Positions 53,401 to 64,000 of a stretch of DNA of 64,000 bases are shown here, in pieces. The position numbers were made by a program, and so were the translations under genes. The number at the start of each line of letters is the position of its first letter. Position 1 is the first letter of the stretch. The notes beneath the pieces are model-generated. The model saw only the letters and a program-made list of their open reading frames with translations. It was not told where the DNA came from and made no database searches. The stretch spans positions 12,498,826-12,562,825 of the forward strand of contig CM054062.1 of assembly GCA_028641055.1 (NCBI GenBank). The letters run 5' to 3'. The stretch comes from Alopecurus myosuroides (lineage: Eukaryota; Streptophyta; Magnoliopsida; Poales; Poaceae).

Positions 53401-53784
53401 AAGTTAACTATGTTTGACCGATAGGGATTGATTGATCGAAGTTGGATGTATGATATGTGGAGGGAGAACGAGGCTTTGATCGAAGCCTTGGACGATATTC
53501 AGAGTCACGGAAGGAGATATGACGAGGAAGAGAAATACACATGATGTGTTCCGTGATCAGGTTTTCCGGAAGAGGTAGGCATCTCACAAGGGATAACCGC
53601 GGTGGAGCGTTTTGGGGCGAGGACACAGAGTTTACCCAGGTTCAGGTTAGCCGGAGAGACTCCCTACTTCCTGCAAATCAACTATGACGACGTTCGATGA
53701 GCACATGGTACAAGTACCTAGACAGATTGAGTATATGGCTGAATCTGCCTAGGGTTTCTCCCGCCCGACTTTATATAGAGAGTT
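53401..53784 (+). mobile_element. Element E, left part, unit 4
   Basis: Equivalent to 9488-9870; it ends in GAGTT before L4. The rest of E in this unit is beyond the window. Confidence 0.55.
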
Positions 53785-54722
53785 TGATATAGATGTTGAC
53801 CTCTAAGTTGGCCCGATCTTCACGAATTGACAAGAACGCACGAAGAACACACGAAGAACGCGAAGAACACGATGAACTCACACACACACAAAAGGGGAAG
53901 ATAACTCGTGAAGCCTACGAGGGATCGCAAACCCAAGTCAACAACACGCTAATTGAAACTGATTCCTCTCACCGGCCGGTCCACCGATCCAACAGAATCC
54001 GCAAGGGGAAGGTTAGCAAGAACTACTAGAGTCACAAGATGAAAGAGTAGCTCCTTGGAGAGATCTTGATACAATCCGATAGATGAATCTATGGAGTAGC
54101 CATGGATCCCATGGGGGAGGTTCTCCACATGGGAGGAGGAGCAACAAGCTCAATTATATCTCAAAGTCAACTCTAACCCTAGAACTAGCCACCAGAGTCC
54201 CTTATATAGCCTAGGGGGAAAGGTGGGTCGAAACGGTGCCAAAACGGTGCATTTCCGTGCAAAACTGGGCAGCCCGGCGTGGGAGGCCGGCGTGGGAGGC
54301 AGCGCCCAGCCTGGGGCAGCCGGCCTTGGGGCCGGCCTGAGGCCGGGGTGTAGGCCGGAGCCCTCGGGCTGGTGCCCGGCCTGGGGCCAGGGGAGCCCGG
54401 CCTGAGGCCAGGGTGGGAGGCCGGCTCCCTCGGGTTGGTGGCCGGCCTGAGCCCAGGGTAGGCCGGCCTAAGGACAAGGTGGGATGGGGAGGCCGGCCTG
54501 GGGCCAGGGGAGGCCGACCTGGCCGGGAGTTGAGGCCGGGGGCCCCGTTTTCCTCCGTTCTTCCTCCTCGGAGCTCCGATCTTGACGCCGTCTTCACCCA
54601 CTTCCTTCCTAGCTTCATGTGCACCTTCTTGGATATGTTCTTGAGAATCTTGGGCACCATCTTGGGCCTCCATGGTGTGATCCCACCTATGCATGTAGAA
54701 GGGTATTCATGAGGTAGAGCAC

Positions 54723-57700
54723 TGTGACGCCCCGGGATCGGGCACTATGCAGATTTCAGCATTCCCGCCAAATCCGCATAATAACCGATTCCAGGTTGTC
54801 ATTTATGATAACATTACAACAGTTCACGAATAATCCACAATTACAACAGAAACAGATAGATACAAGATGACTCACACGAGCCGGGGTTACAACTGATGCA
54901 TTACAAAGATCCAAATAACAGCGGAAGACACAAAACATCGTCCGTCTACGGACAAGATCCAAATTGGACTAAGAGTCCTGAAGATAACCGAGAGCGTCCA
55001 ATCCCTGCCCAGGCCAAGCCGGAGGGATTCCCAAGCTAACGTCGTCAGACTTCAAACCTGTTGACTGCAAGTTGGAATTTGCAGCCACGAAAGAGATTCG
55101 TGGGTCAGTACGGTTAAGTACTGGCAAGGGGGATAAAACCCATACTCACAAGTTACCGGCGTAGCCAGTCATCACAAGATACAAATACTTTAGGATCAAC
55201 GGAAGGAAAGGGTTATTGCAAATAAGCTACAGCAGGCTGCACTAACCAACTACAGAGATTCTATTACTTCCAACTATCAGAAAGGAGATAAGATCGAGTG
55301 ATAGTAACCAACTGAACGATAACTGCAAACAAACCCATCCTGGATCTCGCCCCTTATCCGAAGAAGCAATCCGAGGATAACTCACACAGTTGAGTTAATG
55401 ATGGTTCAGATTATGGTGTCAATAAGCCTATTACTAGTCAAGTTGTTAATCATTGGGTGAAAGGTTGTTATTCATTAGGTTTAAGTTGTCCTGAGTACTT
55501 GTTAGCCAGTACTTTCACCAAGTAATCCATAACCGCGGAAAACACGGCTTCTCGAGAAGATTATCCCTGCAGGGTTGCACCATAGTAACCGACACTCATG
55601 AATATCCCGCCAGATGGAGTGGCCACTCCACCAAGCGGGGCACTCAACACAATCCAACCCTTCTTCGCATCAAGCCCAAAGAACCTTGGGCGCACGGCTA
55701 ATCGAGCCCAGAAGAAAATGGACCCTCATAGCACTCTAAGAACGTGTCCCCCTATATGCCGACTACGAAAGTTCCACCCGGGTACCAAGGGCTCGCAAGA
55801 TCATGCATGCAGCAAATGGAAAACCCGAACTAAATGAGGCGATTTGGACGAGATGCGAATCGGGTCAAACTGAGGGGGAGCCCATACTCCCCAAATGCGG
55901 GTAGTGCGCTCATCATGGATCAGTAGACAAGACCCTTTTCCTATTAGGGTCGACACTAGCAGGCCTCAAAACCACAAAGGGCCTCCTGCCGGTGCCTTAT
56001 CATCAAATTATTATTAACAGCAGCATTAACAGGATGGATTGATTAATATTTCGAGCCCCCGGAACGGTAACAAAACTAATAGTACGATAGCAAAAGAAGT
56101 AACCGACAACAGGCTCGAGCAAAAGCAACCCTAAGCAAGATAGTAAGACACAGGCTCAAGCAAAGGTTATAGGAGTGGAGGTGTGGCAATATCAGGGTTA
56201 AAGGATTCATGTGATAGGTTCGTAACAGAAACAACCACTACTAAGGCTAGCAGAAAAGAACAACGGAAAATATCGGTAACAAGTGATGAAAGGCAGCCAT
56301 TTGGCAGCAAGTGAGTATACTTGCCTGAGATCCCGCAAGGTAGCAGAACTTGTCGTTGCTCACATCATCTCAACGTCCTATCCGCGAAGAGGCAACGAAC
56401 TAAAAGAAACACCGGATGCAACAATTACTACTACGGCAAAAGATCCAGCATGATCCTATTTTATATGCATGACAGGGCAAGATGCAACAGGGGAAACAAC
56501 CTAAGCAATTTAATCGGAACCGGAGTCCGGACAAATAGTTATGGTTCAAATTGTTTAGCTACCCATCATATTAAATGTTGATTAACAGCTTTAAACGAGG
56601 AGGGGGTGATCTATTCAATATTAAATGGAATAGGGCACAATTTAAATTAATTACCCCAACACATTCCATATTTAATTATTAGGTGATAATACTATACCCC
56701 GAACCCACAAGATGCAATGCAAAATGATGATATGACATTTTAAATATAGTTGATATGTTATAGAAAATAGGGCATAGGTATAGGGTTGGGGTTTGGGTTC
56801 GCACGTGTGGAAAGAAGATCTTCGGGTTCGGCGCCGGTGTCTTCGGGATGAAGAAGAAGAAGACGACAAAGAGGGGGGTAGACGGCGGCGAGGAAGAATG
56901 GAAAGTAGACGTTCTCGCGTCGTCGTCGAGGTAGCCTAAGTAGGCGTAGTCGACGTCTTCGGGTAGAGGAAGTAGTCGACGTCGGGGCGTAGGCGTTCCG
57001 ATGTCGATGTAGTAGCGGAAGTAGTCGTTCACGTCGTCGTTCCCGTTCCGTAGCCGAAGTAGGCGTAGTAGTCGTGGGCGAACCGCTATATCCTTGTCTT
57101 CGAGGTCGATGGCGAACTTGGCGGCTCTCCGGTCTTCGGGCGCGCACGAAGGCGGCCAACGCAAACGGACACGGTGGAGATAGTGGTCGTTCATAGCTCG
57201 ATGTAGCGGTACTTGTCGGCGAAGAACTCGTCGACGAGGTACATGTCGGTGTCGAACTTGGAGTTCCGGTGTTCGGACTTGTCGCCGAGAAGCTTGCCAG
57301 GTTCACGTGGACACACACGAAGGCGGTCACCACAAAAATTATAGGCCTTCAAGTGTAGAAGACCTCGGTGCACCGATGGTCGTTCACGGATGGAGGGGAC
57401 AACAGAGCGGATCCTGGTGTGGACGGAGAGGCGTTGCACACCTTGAAGGCAATACATCAAACACCTGGAGGGCGTCAACATGGAGGTGGCGTGCATGTCA
57501 AGGACGGAGACGGGGGGCGCTGCGAGTTGGGGTCCTTGCACGGGGCGCTGCCTCCTGGTCGACGGGGACGGCGCCGTGGCTCGCCGGCCCTTGGCGGGAT
57601 GATGGAGGAGGGGCTTGGGAGCAGCTCCGGTTGCGGCCGGGCGTGGCCGAGGAGGTGACGTGAGAGGGCGGCAGGAGGGGAGCGGCCGGCGACCATCCTC

Positions 57701-58588
57701 GCAGGGAGCAGCGGCGACGGCGGCCCTCGGCCGGAAAGGAGGACGAACGGCGGCGGCCGGCAGCGCTTCCATGCGCGGGAAATTGAAGGGGAGGGGGGAC
57801 GGCGAGGTGGGGAAGGGGCCCCGGCCGTCCGTGGCCGCGGCAGGGAGGAGGCGCCGGTGGCTGGGCGCGGCGGCCGGCGGTAGTAGAGGACGCGCGGCGG
57901 AGCTGCGGCCGCGGGAGGCGCGCGGGCGGAAGGGAGGCGCCGTCCACTCCTTGCTGGGACGAGGGGAGGCGACGGCCGGCGGGCAGGAGGAGCGAGGAGG
58001 AGGCGGCGGAGCTCCGGCGGCCGGTCTCGGGAGGAAGGAGGCGAGGGCGACCGAGAGGAGGCAGTGGCGGCGCTCGCTGGCAGCAGAACGAGCGAGGAAG
58101 GGAGAGACGAGCGGGGCGATGGGGTTGGGGATCGAACCCATCGATCCCCTGGCGTGCGTGTGCGTGTAGTTGGTCGGGTGCGTGCGTGAGTGCGGATCGG
58201 TGCTGTGTGTGCGAAGCGTGCGTGGCCTGTGTTGCGTGCGTGCTCTAGGTGTGCGTGAGTTGTGTGTGCGTTAGGTGTACGTGTGGAGTTAGGGTTTGGC
58301 TAGGGTGTGGGTCGTGGGCTGGCTGGACTGGGCCTTGTTGGCCTGGTCTGGCCACCCAAACATTATTTTTTTTTTAATTTTTTTTTTACAAACCAGCTTA
58401 TTAATTGATTTAAAAACACAATAAAGTTATATTAGCAAACAATTTTATTTTTCCATTTTAACAGAAAGGAGGTAGAAACAACTGTGAGTTTTCAAACAGA
58501 TGAAATGCAATGCGATGCATGATGACTTGATGCGAAAAAAAAAGAAAACAATCGATTTCTAATTTGGGGAAACACCCCGGGTGTTACA
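54723..58588 (-). repeat. R left LTR (3' LTR of the element)
   Basis: 3866 bp. On the minus strand, a GC-rich Pro/Ala-coding-like leader (frame 57191-58141) is followed by a Tyr/Asp-rich stretch. These frames have no recognised domain and are treated as non-coding LTR sequence. Confidence 0.93.
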
Positions 58589-59080
58589 GACGACACCACT
58601 AACAAGGGATTGCGCCCTCGCAATCCACCTGCTAACCCGGGAGGGGAAAGAAGTTCGACTATCGATGCTTCCAGTTGATCTCCTCGACACCACTAACAAG
58701 GGATTGTCGACACCACTAACAAGGGAATCTTGCTCGGGCTGATGACGATGTTCTTCCACCAGGAATCTTCCGATGATCGAACCTATTAGGTTAAGGGCTC
58801 AGAAAACGTCCACCCACGTAGGATCCTAACACTTTGAAAGGTAGACAAGAGGGGAGACTCCAAAACAAATAAGATGGGAGGGGAAATAGAATAGGGATAA
58901 GGAGAAAAACAAGAATCCTATTGAGAGGTTTTCCAAAATGGTTTAGCAGAAATAGTTTTCGACACTCTAGAAACAACGACCGTTAGCGAGGTTAACCTAC
59001 AGGCTTTGTGGACCCGTTGCTTCGATAACCATTCGTATCGAAACAATCTCGGGAATCGGAACCAAGGCTCTGATACCATT
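58589..59080 (-). other. R internal region
   Basis: 492 bp with no coding content. The motif CGACACCACTAACAAGGG occurs three times (about 58591, 58682 and 58708). The primer-binding site is at the right end. No purine-rich tract is seen next to the left LTR. Confidence 0.85.
59062..59078 (-). other. R primer-binding site (tRNA-Met type)
   Basis: The minus strand reads TGGTATCAGAGCCTTGG, the common plant initiator-Met primer site, two bases from the LTR. Confidence 0.85.
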
Positions 59081-62000
59081 TGTGACGCCCCGGGATCGGG
59101 CACTATGCAGATTTCAGCATTCCCGCCAAATCCGCATAATAACCGATTCCAGGTTGTCATTTATGATAACATTACAACAGTTCACGAATAATCCACAATT
59201 ACAACAGAAACAGATAGATACAAGATGACTCACACGAGCCGGGGTTACAACTGATGCATTACAAAGATCCAAATAACAGCGGAAGACACAAAACATCGTC
59301 CGTCTACGGACAAGATCCAAATTGGACTAAGAGTCCTGAAGATAACCGAGAGCGTCCAATCCCTGCCCAGGCCAAGCCGGAGGGATTCCCAAGCTAACGT
59401 CGTCAGACTTCAAACCTGTTGACTGCAAGTTGGAATTTGCAGCCACGAAAGAGATTCGTGGGTCAGTACGGTTAAGTACTGGCAAGGGGGATAAAACCCA
59501 TACTCACAAGTTACCGGCGTAGCCAGTCATCACAAGATACAAATACTTTAGGATCAACGGAAGGAAAGGGTTATTGCAAATAAGCTACAGCAGGCTGCAC
59601 TAACCAACTACAGAGATTCTATTACTTCCAACTATCAGAAAGGAGATAAGATCGAGTGATAGTAACCAACTGAACGATAACTGCAAACAAACCCATCCTG
59701 GATCTCGCCCCTTATCCGAAGAAGCAATCCGAGGATAACTCACACAGTTGAGTTAATGATGGTTCAGATTATGGTGTCAATAAGCCTATTACTAGTCAAG
59801 TTGTTAATCATTGGGTGAAAGGTTGTTATTCATTAGGTTTAAGTTGTCCTGAGTACTTGTTAGCCAGTACTTTCACCAAGTAATCCATAACCGCGGAAAA
59901 CACGGCTTCTCGAGAAGATTATCCCTGCAGGGTTGCACCATAGTAACCGACACTCATGAATATCCCGCCAGATGGAGTGGCCACTCCACCAAGCGGGGCA
60001 CTCAACACAATCCAACCCTTCTTCGCATCAAGCCCAAAGAACCTTGGGCGCACGGCTAATCGAGCCCAGAAGAAAATGGACCCTCATAGCACTCTAAGAA
60101 CGTGTCCCCCTATATGCCGACTACGAAAGTTCCACCCGGGTACCAAGGGCTCGCAAGATCATGCATGCAGCAAATGGAAAACCCGAACTAAATGAGGCGA
60201 TTTGGACGAGATGCGAATCGGGTCAAACTGAGGGGGAGCCCATACTCCCCAAATGCGGGTAGTGCGCTCATCATGGATCAGTAGACAAGACCCTTTTCCT
60301 ATTAGGGTCGACACTAGCAGGCCTCAAAACCACAAAGGGCCTCCTGCCGGTGCCTTATCATCAAATTATTATTAACAGCAGCATTAACAGGATGGATTGA
60401 TTAATATTTCGAGCCCCCGGAACGGTAACAAAACTAATAGTACGATAGCAAAAGAAGTAACCGACAACAGGCTCGAGCAAAAGCAACCCTAAGCAAGATA
60501 GTAAGACACAGGCTCAAGCAAAGGTTATAGGAGTGGAGGTGTGGCAATATCAGGGTTAAAGGATTCATGTGATAGGTTCGTAACAGAAACAACCACTACT
60601 AAGGCTAGCAGAAAAGAACAACGGAAAATATCGGTAACAAGTGATGAAAGGCAGCCATTTGGCAGCAAGTGAGTATACTTGCCTGAGATCCCGCAAGGTA
60701 GCAGAACTTGTCGTTGCTCACATCATCTCAACGTCCTATCCGCGAAGAGGCAACGAACTAAAAGAAACACCGGATGCAACAATTACTACTACGGCAAAAG
60801 ATCCAGCATGATCCTATTTTATATGCATGACAGGGCAAGATGCAACAGGGGAAACAACCTAAGCAATTTAATCGGAACCGGAGTCCGGACAAATAGTTAT
60901 GGTTCAAATTGTTTAGCTACCCATCATATTAAATGTTGATTAACAGCTTTAAACGAGGAGGGGGTGATCTATTCAATATTAAATGGAATAGGGCACAATT
61001 TAAATTAATTACCCCAACACATTCCATATTTAATTATTAGGTGATAATACTATACCCCGAACCCACAAGATGCAATGCAAAATGATGATATGACATTTTA
61101 AATATAGTTGATATGTTATAGAAAATAGGGCATAGGTATAGGGTTGGGGTTTGGGTTCGCACGTGTGGAAAGAAGATCTTCGGGTTCGGCGCCGGTGTCT
61201 TCGGGATGAAGAAGAAGAAGACGACAAAGAGGGGGGTAGACGGCGGCGAGGAAGAATGGAAAGTAGACGTTCTCGCGTCGTCGTCGAGGTAGCCTAAGTA
61301 GGCGTAGTCGACGTCTTCGGGTAGAGGAAGTAGTCGACGTCGGGGCGTAGGCGTTCCGATGTCGATGTAGTAGCGGAAGTAGTCGTTCACGTCGTCGTTC
61401 CCGTTCCGTAGCCGAAGTAGGCGTAGTAGTCGTGGGCGAACCGCTATATCCTTGTCTTCGAGGTCGATGGCGAACTTGGCGGCTCTCCGGTCTTCGGGCG
61501 CGCACGAAGGCGGCCAACGCAAACGGACACGGTGGAGATAGTGGTCGTTCATAGCTCGATGTAGCGGTACTTGTCGGCGAAGAACTCGTCGACGAGGTAC
61601 ATGTCGGTGTCGAACTTGGAGTTCCGGTGTTCGGACTTGTCGCCGAGAAGCTTGCCAGGTTCACGTGGACACACACGAAGGCGGTCACCACAAAAATTAT
61701 AGGCCTTCAAGTGTAGAAGACCTCGGTGCACCGATGGTCGTTCACGGATGGAGGGGACAACAGAGCGGATCCTGGTGTGGACGGAGAGGCGTTGCACACC
61801 TTGAAGGCAATACATCAAACACCTGGAGGGCGTCAACATGGAGGTGGCGTGCATGTCAAGGACGGAGACGGGGGGCGCTGCGAGTTGGGGTCCTTGCACG
61901 GGGCGCTGCCTCCTGGTCGACGGGGACGGCGCCGTGGCTCGCCGGCCCTTGGCGGGATGATGGAGGAGGGGCTTGGGAGCAGCTCCGGTTGCGGCCGGGC

Positions 62001-62947
62001 GTGGCCGAGGAGGTGACGTGAGAGGGCGGCAGGAGGGGAGCGGCCGGCGACCATCCTCGCAGGGAGCAGCGGCGACGGCGGCCCTCGGCCGGAAAGGAGG
62101 ACGAACGGCGGCGGCCGGCAGCGCTTCCATGCGCGGGAAATTGAAGGGGAGGGGGGACGGCGAGGTGGGGAAGGGGCCCCGGCCGTCCGTGGCCGCGGCA
62201 GGGAGGAGGCGCCGGTGGCTGGGCGCGGCGGCCGGCGGTAGTAGAGGACGCGCGGCGGAGCTGCGGCCGCGGGAGGCGCGCGGGCGGAAGGGAGGCGCCG
62301 TCCACTCCTTGCTGGGACGAGGGGAGGCGACGGCCGGCGGGCAGGAGGAGCGAGGAGGAGGCGGCGGAGCTCCGGCGGCCGGTCTCGGGAGGAAGGAGGC
62401 GAGGGCGACCGAGAGGAGGCAGTGGCGGCGCTCGCTGGGAGCAGAACGAGCGAGGAAGGGAGAGACGAGCGGGGCGATGGGGTTGGGGATCGAACCCATC
62501 GATCCCCTGGCGTGCGTGTGCGTGTAGTTGGTCGGGTGCGTGCGTGAGTGCGGATCGGTGCTGTGTGTGCGAAGCGTGCGTGGCCTGTGTTGCGTGCGTG
62601 CTCTAGGTGTGCGTGAGTTGTGTGTGCGTTAGGTGTACGTGTGGAGTTAGGGTTTGGCTAGGGTGTGGGTCGTGGGCTGGCTGGACTGGGCCTTGTTGGC
62701 CTGGTCTGGCCACCCAAACATTATTTTTTTTTTAAATTTTTTTTTACAAACCAGCTTATTAATTGATTTAAAAACACAATAAAGTTATATTAGCAAACAA
62801 TTTTATTTTTCCATTTTAACAGAAAGGAGGTAGAAACAACTGTGAGTTTTCAAACAGATGAAATGCAATGCGATGCATGATGACTTGATGCGAAAAAAAA
62901 AAGAAAACAATCGATTTCTAATTTGGGGAAACACCCCGGGTGTTACA
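59081..62947 (-). repeat. R right LTR (5' LTR of the element)
   Basis: 3867 bp, almost identical to the left LTR; visible differences are a C/G near 62439 and T/A plus A-run changes near 62736 and 62900. Confidence 0.93.
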
Positions 62948-63047
62948 AGCACCGTTCACCAAGTCACCGAAAACATACGGAGATAGGAGTGAGTTCACCT
63001 TGTTGTGTATCGATGTTGTGCTTGGTTGAATACGGTGGGCTACATCA

Positions 63048-64000
63048 TCTCCCCCCTTGAAGAAGAGTCGTCCTCGACTCTCGTCAATCCATTTGTGAGC
63101 GGTAGAAGGAATGTTGACGACGAAGATGTCGTTGAAGTTGAGCCGCTTGTCGAAGACCATGTGACGGTAGGCTCGTAGTGGAGGTGGTCCAAAGGTGATG
63201 AAGATCATGAAATGTTCCTCCTTGGATGGTTGAGGGAGATCATGCGAGGCGGTGTAGTCGTTGAAGTTGAGCCTCTTATCGAAGGTCATGCCAAGATATG
63301 CTCGTGGAGGGTGTAGTCCAAAGGTGATGACGATCTTGACATGGTCCCCATTGGATGGATGAGGGTGAGCTTGCGGAAGCGGTAGAGTGTATATGAACTT
63401 GACGCCTTGGTTGCACGCCACTCCATGGGGTGCGTTGTTGTTGATGCTCGTGTCGAAGTTCATGTACATCTTGGCAGTTGATGTGTAGTCGTGGTGATCA
63501 TTGTCGTTGACGCGCTTGTCGAACTCCAAGTGCATCTTGACGAAGGGGATGTAGACGTGGTAGTCATTGTCGTTGACGCGCTTGTCGAACTCCAAGTACA
63601 TCTTGACGTGGGGGATGTAGATGTAGAAGTCGTTGGCGTGGATGCGCATGTGGATCTCCAAGTACATCTTGACATGAGGGATGTAGGCGTAGAAGGCGTT
63701 GTTGTCGTAGTGCTTGTGATGCACCGTGTAGATCTTGACTTGAGGAGTGTGGATGGAGGATGCATCGTCGTAGAACTTTTTGTCAATCTCCATGTGGATC
63801 ATGACGAGTTGAATGTGCTCCTTCCAAATCTTCAAGTCGGTGTCGATGTTCATGCGGTGTGGAGAGCCATGTATGTGGATAAGTCCATGAGGTCGAAGAT
63901 GCTTGATAGGGTCACCAAATCTCTGCAAAATAGACAACAAAGATGGAGAGAGAGTTGGTAAGCCGTTAGTATCAATAAGCACAAATGGGGTTTTTCTCTC
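63048..64000 (-). CDS. L4 long ORF, C-terminal part (runs off the window)
   Basis: The frame is open from the right edge to the LTR and then through it toward R. It contains the 22-residue FDKR repeats and the FDKRLNFND units. It is nearly identical to residues about 890-1205 of the L3 protein. The N-terminus is outside the window. Confidence 0.7.

Larger units (their letters stand above)
54723..62947 (-). mobile_element. LTR retrotransposon R: long LTRs, tiny internal region
   Basis: The two LTRs of 3866 and 3867 bp begin TGTGACGCCCCGGG and end CCGGGTGTTACA on the + strand. A perfect 5-bp duplication, AGCAC, flanks them, and it matches the uninterrupted sequence of the other L LTRs. Orientation is minus, from a tRNA-Met-type primer site (59062-59078; minus-strand TGGTATCAGAGCCTTGG) two bases from the right LTR. 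The internal region is only 492 bp and codes for nothing recognisable, so R must be non-autonomous. By eye the LTRs differ at only about two bases plus one homopolymer length change, implying a very recent insertion. Confidence 0.94.
49186..64000. repeat. Tandem unit 4 of the NAC array (incomplete, carries insertion R)
   Basis: Begins with the same AGTGATTGCTAT start. It is the most diverged unit: the NAC upstream sequence is replaced (50785-51806) and L4 is split by R. The unit runs off the right edge inside L4, so the array may continue. Confidence 0.9.
53785..64000 (-). mobile_element. LTR retrotransposon L4, partial, interrupted by R
   Basis: The left LTR is 53785-54722 plus 62953-63047. 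R sits in its middle, with the AGCAC duplication at 54718-54722 and 62948-62952. The polypurine tract follows at 63048, then the end of the ORF. The right part and right LTR lie outside the window. Confidence 0.9.

Noticed and set aside
61549..62499. Pro/Ala-rich 316-codon frame as a host gene
   Set aside because: It is inside an LTR and duplicated with it, has no domain, and many overlapping frames are open because of high GC. Mentioned only as a low-interest observation.

Overview
This is repeat-rich plant nuclear DNA. The transposon types, the intron-like GT..AG sites, the GC-rich coding sequence and the large nested LTR elements point to a grass, most likely a large-genome Pooideae or Triticeae relative. 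That placement is an inference from element style, not from a database match. There are no bacterial features, CRISPR arrays, tRNA genes or rRNA genes.

Layout. Positions 1-5823 hold the 3' part of a LINE on the + strand: partial ORF1, complete ORF2 and a poly(A) tail. From 5885 the window is a head-to-tail tandem array of a unit of about 14.4 kb: unit 1 = 5885-20237, unit 2 = 20238-34722, unit 3 = 34723-49185, unit 4 = 49186 to beyond 64000. Each unit contains, in order: (a) an intronless NAC-domain transcription factor gene on the - strand; (b) its upstream region, then an A-rich 'tagcaaaa' stretch and a GC-rich segment that looks like a captured gene fragment with a 47-bp minisatellite; (c) a CACTA-like transposon end; (d) an old element called E here, whose decayed multi-exon gene resembles the 'putative gypsy-type transposon' (Transposase_28) family; (e) a non-autonomous LTR retrotransposon called L here, on the - strand, inserted into E with target duplication GAGTT. 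L carries one long unusual ORF with no visible gag or pol. In unit 4 the left LTR of L is split by a very young LTR element called R here (54723-62947, target duplication AGCAC), which has 3.87-kb LTRs around only 492 bp of internal DNA.

History from the sequence. E and the CACTA piece were present first. L then inserted into E. The whole block, with the NAC gene, was next duplicated at least three times; the same TSD and LTR-specific differences are shared between units. The LINE and R inserted singly. The NAC copies are mosaic: NAC2 has an N-terminal tract like NAC4 but a C-terminus like NAC1, and NAC3 has the reverse combination, which indicates gene conversion or unequal crossing-over. 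Unit 4 also has a different NAC upstream region.

The likely host genes are the four NAC paralogues (331, 331, 333 and 336 aa), all open. The other coding sequence belongs to mobile elements or their remains. No function beyond transcription factor can be assigned to the NAC genes from sequence alone.
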